Source of the DNA: CAZQRP01 sp964596125
GTDB lineage: Bacteria > Chloroflexota > Dehalococcoidia > GIF9 > UBA5629
Direction of reading: 5' to 3'
Assembly: GCA_964596125.1 (NCBI GenBank)
Contig: CAZQRP010000033.1
Location: 1-28,692, forward strand
Length of the DNA: 28,692 nt
This document shows, piece by piece, positions 1 through 7,623 of this stretch. Made by a program: the position numbers and the translations under genes. Each line of letters opens with the position of its first letter. The first letter of the stretch is position 1. The notes under the pieces are model-generated. The model did not search any database, had not been told where the DNA came from, and saw only the letters and a program-made list of their open reading frames with translations.

Positions 1-592
1 TTATCTTCATAAGACACTATTATAAGTGTCCGTGATCTATCTGAACTAGCTCATATGTTTGATGATAATTATTGCAAATTCAATCAGAATACGGCGGGAT
101 ATGATGGTATTGGTCACATTGAGTACATTAGATGAATAACTTGTGAATCGACTCAAGAATGAAGGGCAGCCGGGGCCTGTTCATAGATGACCTGCTTTGA
201 AAATTATTTATCTCTGTCGATGAAGCATGTATGAAAGGGCGACCACATAACGATGCGCAGCGGTCTATCACCGCATGGATTGGCGTTTCTGTTGCCAGAC
301 CAGCGGTCAAATAGCCTCTTAGTTCGGGGTGCTTGCAGGTGAACGATCGGCATTCGTCACATTGTCAGTCAACAGAGCGTCGGGATGAATATATATATCT
401 TTTTCATGCATATGGTTACTTGTTTTTGTTTCCATCGCACTACTTCATATCACAGTATATGACCAACATAATGTTAAGGATAGCCATATATAAGTATTAA
501 CATAAATCCCCCTTTTTTATATTTTAAAAAATCTGCACGGATAGATACCATGAGGCAATTTTCAAATACCCATTTTCCGTTTGAGCATAGTA
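1..592. other. Gene-free stretch before the first promoter
   Basis: I find no credible gene here; all frames are broken by frequent stops and the one 60-codon minus-strand frame has no ribosome binding site or recognisable motif. A short perfect hairpin, GACACT-attata-AGTGTC, lies at 13-30, but no T-run follows it on either strand, so it is not a convincing terminator. Confidence 0.5.
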
Positions 593-621
593 TTGACAAG
601 CACACAAACGGGGACTATATT
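593..621 (+). promoter_or_regulatory. Sigma-70-type promoter for the 693 gene
   Basis: A perfect -35 box TTGACA (593-598) is followed after exactly 17 bases by TATATT (616-621). Transcription would start near 628, about 65 bases before the ATG at 693. The match to the housekeeping consensus is close to ideal, so the downstream orphan gene is probably expressed. Confidence 0.75.
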
Positions 622-692
622 AAACTCGTACTGTATGAGGTGAAGTTCTTTTTGGCAGGTAATATAGTAATCTGATGTAACAGGAGTAGGAA

Positions 693-1400
693 ATGGGGAA
701 TGATAAGAGGGCAGCTAATAATGAACCTAAAAAGATAAAATTAGGATTGGGCGGGTTTTTAAGGCAGTATGTTGGAATTAAGACTGAGGAAAATAACAAG
801 GTTTATATCGATAAACCCAGGCTTTGGTTTTGGAAACCAGAATGGTGGACTAAAAAAAAGATAGTATTTATCACTATAGGGAGTGGTGCAATAATAACAT
901 CGTCTATTCTCTTTGTTCCGCAGATGCAGATAGACATGCCTGGAGGGACGGGGATTATTAATATTGGACAAAGTACAACGGTGTTTGACCTACCACAGCT
1001 TCCCAATATACCTGCGACTCCACACGAACATGCTGAAGCCTGGGAGTTTAATACGTGGAATGACCCAGAGATGGTCAGGCTTAGAGAAGAGGAGAAAGAT
1101 TGGTACAGGTTCTGTAGAGACGAGAATAAGCGTAATGGCATGGAGGCCTCTGCTAACTATTGGCAGTCAAGATTGGATAGGTGTTTTAGAGAGGAAAGAA
1201 GGTACGAAAACGCCGGATGGCTTGAACGACGAGTTTCAAGTAAAGAGTTCATTGAAATTGCTCGATGGCGGTCACCTGAAGAGTTAAGAGAGATGTCAAC
1301 AAATATACAAATGCCAGTGACAGGGCTTGAATTGTTTAAGTATCATACTGAGACAGGGCCTCTATCAATAGGTGGGGCAGAAAAAGAAGAGTGCCCTTAA
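693..1400 (+). CDS. Unknown single-pass membrane protein
   Basis: This is a 235-residue protein I do not recognise. The N-terminal 55 residues are basic and rich in Trp just before the membrane (W45, W47, W51, W52, then KKK). One hydrophobic helix follows at about residues 57-76. The remaining 155 residues are polar: a Pro-rich stretch near 100-110, then a charged, probably helical part rich in Arg, Glu and Trp. There is no signal peptidase site, so the helix should stay as an anchor; by the positive-inside rule the N-terminus is cytoplasmic and the C-terminal part external. The start is well supported: CAGGAG (681-686) sits 6 bases before the ATG, and a near-consensus promoter lies at 593-621. 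No neighbour is close enough to form an operon, so the context gives no hint of function. Confidence 0.75.
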   Translation: MGNDKRAANNEPKKIKLGLGGFLRQYVGIKTEENNKVYIDKPRLWFWKPEWWTKKKIVFITIGSGAIITSSILFVPQMQIDMPGGTGIINIGQSTTVFDLPQLPNIPATPHEHAEAWEFNTWNDPEMVRLREEEKDWYRFCRDENKRNGMEASANYWQSRLDRCFREERRYENAGWLERRVSSKEFIEIARWRSPEELREMSTNIQMPVTGLELFKYHTETGPLSIGGAEKEECP

Positions 1401-1796
1401 TAGTGATATAATTGTGGTGGTTAACGCCGTTCCACGATTCTGTCTCTGCCTTGCTGGCTACCTTATCCATTAAAAACACCACCTTAACCCACCAAATTCA
1501 TAGTAGATGAGTTCAAGGTAGTTATCGATCATAGCTTTCTACCTGGTGGAACATGACAGTTGATTCTTTTCAAAAACAGTTATAGAATTGTGCACGCAAA
1601 ACTACAACGATACAATATTCGTTGTAATTCGATACCAAAACTCGTATAATCCTTTCCTGAAAAGATCCTGAGAAAAGTAAACACAGCAATAGGTGTCTGT
1701 ACTATTGTGCTGTCACTATTGAGCTTCGACAACTGTAAATAGGTCGGTATGATGCAGTTGGGCTTGAAGGAGTCCAATAGCTCTTCCTGACACTGT
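1401..1796. other. Gene-free stretch between 693 gene and CDP-alcohol transferase
   Basis: No supported gene. The long minus-strand frame at 1580-1996 overlaps the start of the real plus-strand gene and has no motif. An imperfect inverted repeat joins GGTGGTTAA (1416-1424) with TTAACCCACC (1484-1493), and AGGTAG (1516-1521) pairs with CTACCT (1539-1544); neither has a T-run. An AAGGAG at 1767-1772 is not at usable distance from the start at 1797. Confidence 0.4.
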
Positions 1797-2477
1797 GTGC
1801 CGATGGTGGCTATGATAACAGGAATATGGCAGGCCATAGAAGGATTTGATAACGCCATTGACCGCAGGAGAGTATTGGCGAAGCGGGAGTTACAAAAGTT
1901 TCGCCAACCGGTAACGACTCCGCTCTGTGAGTTGTTAATCAGACTACATATCAACCAGTCCCACATCACTATTACCAGATTTGTCCTGCTGATCATATTT
2001 CTCCCTCTGTGGATCGGCCAACATTATTATATCGCTGTCTTGTTGCTGGCTATTAACTTCTTACTGGATATGGTTGACGGCGATTTAGCCAGGAATTTGA
2101 AAACAGATTCTGACCTGGGTAAATTCGAAGACGTAATGGCTGACAATTTCATGGTCGTCGTTTTTCCGCTCGCATTAATATGGCAGGGTCTGGTCTCGGG
2201 TTTCCTGGGGGCTTATTTCATATTCGTCGTATCATTGTCCTGGTGGTTATCGGTGATAAAACGAAATTGTGGGGTGAAATCGGACTGGCTTTTCAAGCCG
2301 GAGGCATCCAGTCTGTTACACATTGTAAGATTTTGGGTATTGACAGTCCTCATGATCCTTTATGCCTTATCAAGAGTCGATGTCGTTTCGGAAGCGATAC
2401 TTGCCCTTTCAATAATATTGACATTAAGCGCTGTATATGATTACTACCATATAATAAAGTCGAGATTACATACCTGA
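1797..2477 (+). CDS. CDP-alcohol phosphatidyltransferase family membrane protein
   Basis: This integral membrane enzyme should transfer a phosphoalcohol from a CDP-linked donor to an acceptor alcohol, as in phospholipid or inositol-phosphate lipid synthesis. The family signature D-x2-D-G-x2-A-R-x8-G-x3-D-x3-D is complete: DMVDGDLAR, eight residues, then G, D and D in GKFEDVMAD. These acidic residues bind the metal and the CDP group. Several hydrophobic helices surround it, and at 226 residues the length is normal for a single-domain member. The polar N-terminus ahead of the first helix resembles the linker region of fused nucleotidyltransferase-transferase enzymes, but no such domain is present upstream. 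The start is uncertain: GTG 1797 and ATG 1803 or 1812 all lack a good ribosome binding site, and an in-frame TGA at 1788 blocks extension. The acceptor and lipid product cannot be told. Confidence 0.85.
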   Translation: MPMVAMITGIWQAIEGFDNAIDRRRVLAKRELQKFRQPVTTPLCELLIRLHINQSHITITRFVLLIIFLPLWIGQHYYIAVLLLAINFLLDMVDGDLARNLKTDSDLGKFEDVMADNFMVVVFPLALIWQGLVSGFLGAYFIFVVSLSWWLSVIKRNCGVKSDWLFKPEASSLLHIVRFWVLTVLMILYALSRVDVVSEAILALSIILTLSAVYDYYHIIKSRLHT

Positions 2478-2575
2478 CATAAATATACTAAGCTCTCTAG
2501 GTGGCAGCGAAAAAGTCCTGTGTTGATGATTGGGTGAATATGCATGCATAGTTACTAGCAAAACCTCGAAGTAGA

Positions 2576-3232
2576 ATGTCGCCCAACAGATCGATAACGA
2601 ACAGAATGTTGATTGGAGCAGGGAACGATAAGATCTCTCGATGGCTGGCGCTGTGCGGTGTGCTTACGCTCCCGGCATTGACGGTTTTCATAGTCATAGC
2701 AGGTCTGGTGACGCCCGGCTATAACCATTTGTCAGAGACAGTCAGTCAACTCGCGGCCCGGGGTAGACCTCATCCCGAAATAATGGTGACCGGATTTATT
2801 CTATACGGAGTGCTCATCAATGGTTTTGCACTCTATATGTATCGATGCCTTGGAAATCATAGCAGTGCCCGAGCAGTCTGGCTGTTGCTCGAAATTCACG
2901 GTATCGGCATCATTTTTTCAGCGGTCTTTAAAGACGATCCCAAGACACCTTATACTATAGCAACGCTGACAGGGATCCTGCATGACGCTGTTTCCTCAAT
3001 CAGCTTCCTGGCGTTGATGGCTGTGATCTGGATGCTCGCCAAGATCACTTACCAGGACCCAGCATGGAGAGGTTTTGCTCGATTCTCAATCGTTGTTGGT
3101 GTGCTCGGTTTGGTTTTGTCCCTGATGTTCCTGATAGACATCTTCAATCCGATTGAAGGTTTGCTACAGCGTACCTTCTATTTCCTGTCATTGGTTTGGA
3201 TTGAGGTTATATCGCTACGGTGTCTTTACTGA
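2576..3232 (+). CDS. DUF998 family membrane protein
   Basis: A 218-residue polytopic membrane protein with about six hydrophobic helices. The stretch after the first helix, TPGYNHLSETVSQLAARGRP, matches the conserved P-G-Y-N-x-L-x-E-x-(V/I)-S-x-L region of DUF998 proteins, and the length is right for the family. The function of DUF998 is unknown. The start at ATG 2576 has no clear ribosome binding site; an ATG ten codons later is also possible and would leave a shorter cytoplasmic tail. It lies about 100 bases after the CDP-alcohol transferase on the same strand, so the two may be co-transcribed, which would fit a shared membrane-lipid setting, but this is only suggestive. Confidence 0.8.
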   Translation: MSPNRSITNRMLIGAGNDKISRWLALCGVLTLPALTVFIVIAGLVTPGYNHLSETVSQLAARGRPHPEIMVTGFILYGVLINGFALYMYRCLGNHSSARAVWLLLEIHGIGIIFSAVFKDDPKTPYTIATLTGILHDAVSSISFLALMAVIWMLAKITYQDPAWRGFARFSIVVGVLGLVLSLMFLIDIFNPIEGLLQRTFYFLSLVWIEVISLRCLY

Positions 3233-3396
3233 AGTTGTAGATTCTGCGTCTCTCACCCGTTACAAACAGGAAATGAATATGGTTCGGCAAATAGCAATGG
3301 CATTTCCATACCACTCAAGAGGTGAGGTTGCCTGTGGGCAAGGCAATCTTAAGGAATGCTTACATGCATGTAGCCTCATCTATACCTTGAGTATAA

Positions 3397-3425
3397 TTGA
3401 CAGTGCCCCTATACAGGACTAAGAT
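3397..3425 (+). promoter_or_regulatory. Sigma-70-type promoter for the Mo/W oxidoreductase
   Basis: TTGACA (3397-3402) is separated by exactly 17 bases from TAAGAT (3420-3425). Transcription would start near 3432, giving a leader of about 80 bases before the ATG at 3514. The leader ends in a strong AAAGGAGG (3497-3503) ribosome binding site. Confidence 0.7.
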
Positions 3426-3513
3426 AAACAGTCTATATATCGAAAAGATACAGCAACAAATATATCTCAACTGAAGAATAATTATATAATCTGAAAAAGG
3501 AGGAACCTGCAAT

Positions 3514-5748
3514 ATGACTACTGAAACGAAACGGGCTGTTTGTGAGCACTGCCATTCACGTTGCAGAGTGCTTGTGCACAGTGAAGATAACAGGCTTACC
3601 AGGTTTGAGGAAGATCGATCATACCCTTTATGGGATAAAATATTTCCAGCTACCAGAGGTTGTGTCAGGTTACGTGGTGCCAAGGAGATGATGTACCACC
3701 CGGACCGTGTTAATTACCCCCTTAAAAGAGTTGGTGAAAAAGGAGGGGGGCAGTGGAAGGAAATACCCTGGGAGGATGCGCTTAATGAAATCGCAGCCAG
3801 TCTGGAAAAAACAAAGCAGAAACACGGAACTGAAGCTCTCGCTGTCACCACAGGCACATGGCGGACCAGAGACTTTCAGGGCCGTTTTTGTAATATTTTC
3901 GGGACACCGAATCTGATAGGGCAGAGTAATATTTGCTTTGGACCCTGGATTCAGACCAGCGCTGCCATGTTCGGATGGCCGCTGCGCCCCAGAACTGCCA
4001 TGAGACTGGTTGACACCCGTACCAGTCAAAAGGCGGAAAATAAGTGTATATTGTTGGTCGGCGCCAATGTTTCACAAAGCTATTTCCGCGTTTGGAAATC
4101 AATACGTGATGCCAAGGATGCTGGATACAAGCTAATCGTTATCGATCCCAGAGAGACAGACGCAGCCAGGATGGCCGATCTCTGGCTGCAACTCAGGCCG
4201 GGTACAGATTCAGCTTTATTGATGTCCATGATTAATGTGATTATCGAAGAGGGTCTCTACGATAAAGAATTTGTAGAGAAATGGTGTCATGGCTTTGATA
4301 AAGTGAGAGAACGTGTCCGTGAGTTTCCCCCTGAAAAAGCAGCAGAGATTACCTGGATTGCCGCGGACAAGATAAAAGAAGCTGCCAGGATATGCGGTAA
4401 CAGTGAGCCGATATTTACCACGCATGGTATGGGTATAGAACATATACAAAATGCTATCGAAGCTATTCATGCCAGGCTTATACTGGCAGCGATAACCGGT
4501 AGCATCGATGTAGAAGGTGGGCATTACATACCGGGGCCGCCCAAATGCAGGATGTATCCGGAAATGGAGGCGTTCGAGCGACTGTCAAAGGAGCAGAAGC
4601 GGAAACAGATTGGCAGCGACCGATTCCAATTCCAGGGTTGGCCGGGATTTGATTTAATACTGGAGGGTACACTTCCTGTATGGGGAAAGCCGTATACGCT
4701 CCTTTCCAACGTGGCTAATGCCCATGCTCCGACCGTATACCGGGCTATGCTTACTAACGAGCCTTATCCGGTTAGAGCTGCGATTTCGACACATAGTAAT
4801 CCGCTGATCACTCAGGCCAATAGCAAACTGGTCTACAGAGCGCTGAAGAGCCTGGATCTCTACGTGGTTATGGATTTATGGAGGACACCGTCGGCAGAGT
4901 TGGCTGATTACATTTTACCGATAGCTTCGTGGCTGGAGCGGCCGGCGCTTATGATCACCTCCGATACTGGTGTGTATGGAGGGGAGAAAGCTCTGCCATC
5001 GGTACTACCTGGTGAATATGACCACAGGACCGATTACGATATGTTCAGAGAGTTGGGATTAAGACTGGGCCAGCAGCAAGACTGGCCGTGGAAAGACCTT
5101 GAAGAAGTCTATGATTATATGCTTGAGCCAGTAAACCTTACCTTTAAAGAGTTTATGGATAAAGGTGGCTATGATTTTCCCCCGGATGAATATAAGAAGT
5201 ATGAAAAGATAGGTTTTGCCACTTCAACGGGGAAGGTGGAGCTTTATTCCACAGTGATGGAAAAGCTGGGATATGATCCTTTACCCCGGTATGAAGAGTC
5301 CGTTGAAACTCCGGTATCCGGAACAGAGCTGGTAAAGGAATATCCATTCATGCTGATTACCGGTGGGCGGTTTGTATGGATGTATCACTCGGAGCATCGC
5401 CAGATAGACTCGGTCCGTAGTAAACACCCACATCCGCTGGTACAAATTCATCCTGAGACAGCAAAAAGTGTGGGAATTAACGATGGTGATTGGGTCTGGA
5501 TAGAATCGCCGCGGGGCAAGATAAGGATGGAGTGTCAGCTCTTTAAGGGAATTGATCCGCGGGTAGTTCATTGTGAGCATGGCTGGTGGTTTCCGGAGCT
5601 TCCCGGTGAGGAGCCCTGGTTGCATGGAGCACTGGAATCAAATGTCAATGTCCTTACCGATGATGAGCCTGAGCACTGCAACCGGCTCTCGGGTAACTGG
5701 CCTTTGAGAACAGCGCTGTGCAAGGTCTACAAGGCTAAATCTTATTAG
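3514..5748 (+). CDS. Molybdopterin (Mo/W-bisPGD) oxidoreductase, acetylene hydratase-like
   Basis: A soluble 744-residue enzyme of the DMSO-reductase superfamily. The N-terminal [4Fe-4S] site is C10-x2-C13-x3-C17-x32-C50, followed by the usual H-P-D-R-V and PLKRVG segments. The likely metal ligand is C141 in NICFGP, as in polysulfide reductase- and acetylene hydratase-type enzymes that use Cys rather than Ser or Sec. The C-terminal dinucleotide-binding domain starts near residue 610, with ITGGR and later VHPET/GINDGDWVWIESPRGK-type residues. There is no Tat signal, so it acts in the cytoplasm, and no dedicated Fe-S or membrane subunit lies beside it, which suggests a stand-alone enzyme. The size, single cluster and ligand number resemble acetylene hydratase (about 730 residues, Cys141 as tungsten ligand from memory), but the Asp that follows the second cluster Cys in that enzyme is His14 here. 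The substrate is therefore open. Start is fixed by AAAGGAGG at 3497-3503. Confidence 0.88.
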   Translation: MTTETKRAVCEHCHSRCRVLVHSEDNRLTRFEEDRSYPLWDKIFPATRGCVRLRGAKEMMYHPDRVNYPLKRVGEKGGGQWKEIPWEDALNEIAASLEKTKQKHGTEALAVTTGTWRTRDFQGRFCNIFGTPNLIGQSNICFGPWIQTSAAMFGWPLRPRTAMRLVDTRTSQKAENKCILLVGANVSQSYFRVWKSIRDAKDAGYKLIVIDPRETDAARMADLWLQLRPGTDSALLMSMINVIIEEGLYDKEFVEKWCHGFDKVRERVREFPPEKAAEITWIAADKIKEAARICGNSEPIFTTHGMGIEHIQNAIEAIHARLILAAITGSIDVEGGHYIPGPPKCRMYPEMEAFERLSKEQKRKQIGSDRFQFQGWPGFDLILEGTLPVWGKPYTLLSNVANAHAPTVYRAMLTNEPYPVRAAISTHSNPLITQANSKLVYRALKSLDLYVVMDLWRTPSAELADYILPIASWLERPALMITSDTGVYGGEKALPSVLPGEYDHRTDYDMFRELGLRLGQQQDWPWKDLEEVYDYMLEPVNLTFKEFMDKGGYDFPPDEYKKYEKIGFATSTGKVELYSTVMEKLGYDPLPRYEESVETPVSGTELVKEYPFMLITGGRFVWMYHSEHRQIDSVRSKHPHPLVQIHPETAKSVGINDGDWVWIESPRGKIRMECQLFKGIDPRVVHCEHGWWFPELPGEEPWLHGALESNVNVLTDDEPEHCNRLSGNWPLRTALCKVYKAKSY

Positions 5749-5900
5749 CGGGACTGAAGCGATGATGGATCGTGCTAATAAGCAAGAGCATCCAGATGAA
5801 AATTGTGAGTAAAATTCATCACCGTTGCATTTATAACGTACTTCGTACAGGGTCTGTATGTCTCGGACATTCTATGCCAGATTGATACAGGTTCTACAAA

Positions 5901-7082
5901 TTAACCCCGGGGTAGTCCCAGCCCTCTTGTTGCCACTATATTTCTCTGAATTTCCGACGTACCACCGAAAAGGGTGAATGAAAAAGTCTCAATGTACCAG
6001 CGCTCTACAATGCCTTGCAGCACGGCGTATTTAGAGTCCTTCCTTAATTGCCCATACGAACCCAAAACTGTCATCAAACTATTTGAAACTTGCTGCTGTA
6101 CTTTATTAATGAAGCATTTACTCATGGATACCTCTGCTGTACTCGGGAGTCCTCTACTGGCAAGCCAAAGTGCCCGGTAGCAAAGTAAACGAGCTGTCTC
6201 AATTGCTATCTCAATGTCAGCAAGACGATTTCGAATTAGTGGATTATTTCCCATTCCCTGCTCTTTCACGTATTGCATTATCACGGTAAGGACTCGCCGT
6301 ATCATACCGATCGCTCCCACATCGAGCCCTCGCTCAGCGTCCAGCAGTGCCATAGCTACTTCCCATCCACGGTTCTTCTCTCCCAGTATGTTCTCGCGAG
6401 GGACTCTTACCTCGTCGAGGAATACCTCGCAGAGACAGTCGCCACCTCCCATGTCCTTTATACGACGGACGTTTACACCAGGAGTTACCATATCCAGCAG
6501 AAAAAAAGTAATGCCTAAGTGTTTCTTAGGGGCAGAAGGGTCTGTTCTTGCTAAAAGGAAACACCAATCCGAAGCATGGGCACCTGTGGTCCAGATCTTC
6601 TGGCCATTAAGAACATAGCTATCACCATCCTCTTTGGCTGTGGTTTGTAATGAAGCTAAATCACAGCCGGCTTCTGGTTCACTAAAGCCCTGGCACCAGA
6701 ACACTTCGCCTTTTGCAATAGGCGGTAAATGCTGTTTCTTTTGCTGCTCTGTTCCAAAGCGCATAATAGTCGGAGCTAACATGGCCACTCCGGAGCTGCT
6801 GAGTCCCGGCGCTCCTCTGGACCTCATTTCTTCGCTCAGAATGGCACGAAGGATAAGGCTACTTTCTTTACCGCCATACTCTTTCGGCCAAAATAATGTA
6901 AGCCAACCCTTTTTTGCCAGTTTACGGGCCATTATCCTGTTCAGGTCCATCAAATCATCGAGGAAAGGGTCTTCGGCGGGATTGATAATGGGCATCACCT
7001 GGTCCGACGGTAATTCTTTGTCGAGAAAGCTTCTTACCTCCTCGCGGAAGGCTTCTTCTTCTGGTGTAAAACCAAATTCCAC
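5901..7082 (-). CDS. Acyl-CoA dehydrogenase
   Basis: A full-length 393-residue flavoprotein that should form the alpha-beta double bond in an acyl-CoA thioester, passing electrons to an electron-transfer flavoprotein. The N-terminal helical domain, the FAD/substrate loop QGFSEPEAGCDLASL (131-145), WTTGAHASDW (164-173) and the C-terminal FGGTSEIQRNIVA (372-384) are all in the expected order. The canonical catalytic Glu, four residues before the S-E/Q-I-Q element, is replaced by Gly373. A Glu stands at position 250 in LLDAERG, which matches the alternative catalytic position of isovaleryl-CoA and long-chain acyl-CoA dehydrogenases, so activity is probably kept. The start is GTG at 7082 with AAGGAG (7089-7094) six bases away. 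It has its own promoter (7153-7181) and no etf genes nearby. The physiological acyl-CoA is unknown. Confidence 0.93.
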   Translation of the reverse strand: MEFGFTPEEEAFREEVRSFLDKELPSDQVMPIINPAEDPFLDDLMDLNRIMARKLAKKGWLTLFWPKEYGGKESSLILRAILSEEMRSRGAPGLSSSGVAMLAPTIMRFGTEQQKKQHLPPIAKGEVFWCQGFSEPEAGCDLASLQTTAKEDGDSYVLNGQKIWTTGAHASDWCFLLARTDPSAPKKHLGITFFLLDMVTPGVNVRRIKDMGGGDCLCEVFLDEVRVPRENILGEKNRGWEVAMALLDAERGLDVGAIGMIRRVLTVIMQYVKEQGMGNNPLIRNRLADIEIAIETARLLCYRALWLASRGLPSTAEVSMSKCFINKVQQQVSNSLMTVLGSYGQLRKDSKYAVLQGIVERWYIETFSFTLFGGTSEIQRNIVATRGLGLPRG

Positions 7083-7152
7083 AGTAAACTCCTTAAATTT
7101 TCTTTATCAGCAGGTGAGAAAGCATGCAAGCTAACATAATTAATTCGGTATC

Positions 7153-7181
7153 ACTTTATAAATTAACTGAGTGATTGTCAA
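7153..7181 (-). promoter_or_regulatory. Promoter for the acyl-CoA dehydrogenase
   Basis: Read on the minus strand, TTGACA (7181-7176) is followed after 17 bases by TAAAGT (7158-7153). The -35 is perfect and the -10 keeps four of six consensus bases. Transcription would start near 7146, about 65 bases before the GTG at 7082. Confidence 0.6.
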
Positions 7182-7623
7182 CCTGTGAGGTATCATGAGG
7201 GGACCCGTCTATTGAGCAACATACTCGGCTGTAAGCCGGAAAATATAACGCTTGACATGCCGGTCGAAGTATAGTTTGAAGACATTAGTGACGGGTTCAC
7301 CTTGTACAAGTGTAAGCCACTAGCTTCCACTCAGTGAATACCCAGGTGGGTAGTATAATGGTGGGATTGATCAGAGTGAGTACCAGGGTGGTGGAAAAAA
7401 TCCTGCGCAGGTAGCAGCCCACCGGTAACCGGACAGATTTCTATTGCTCCCGTAGTGCTAACGCTGCCGGCAACTACATTCTGTACCGGTTACCTGTATT
7501 TTTCAATGAACTCCTGTGATTTAAGATATCCCAATAATTAGTGGGGCAGATGGTAAACTACACCTTTCTCACTCATTGTGACAAAGCCATTTCAGGGCAT
7601 TCAGGTGATGTTATCTTAATGAA
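7182..7623. other. Divergent intergenic region with nested inverted repeats
   Basis: No coding frame is supported in this gap between divergent genes, but it is rich in symmetry. It holds two perfect 10-base palindromes, CTTGTACAAG (7301-7310) and CCTGCGCAGG (7402-7411), and the inverted repeat TACCCA-gg-TGGGTA (7339-7352). A larger stem pairs 7424-7436 with 7481-7494 (13 base pairs, one bulge) and encloses a second stem, 7452-7458 with 7470-7477. A TATAAT lies at 7354-7359 but without a good -35. This could be a structured leader or small RNA for the radical SAM gene, or a set of operators. Confidence 0.45.

Noticed and set aside
1749..1797. Selenocysteine-type recoding of the TGA at 1788 before the CDP-alcohol transferase
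   Set aside because: The preceding frame has only 13 codons from ATG 1749, no ribosome binding site and no known motif around the TGA; the family domain lies entirely after it.
1580..1996. Minus-strand 138-codon frame
   Set aside because: It overlaps the CDP-alcohol transferase, has no motif or ribosome binding site, and its composition is that of an antisense shadow.
3153..3422. Plus-strand 89-codon frame overlapping the end of the DUF998 gene
   Set aside because: It begins inside the real gene in another frame, has no ribosome binding site and no protein-like pattern, and its end covers the promoter at 3397-3425.
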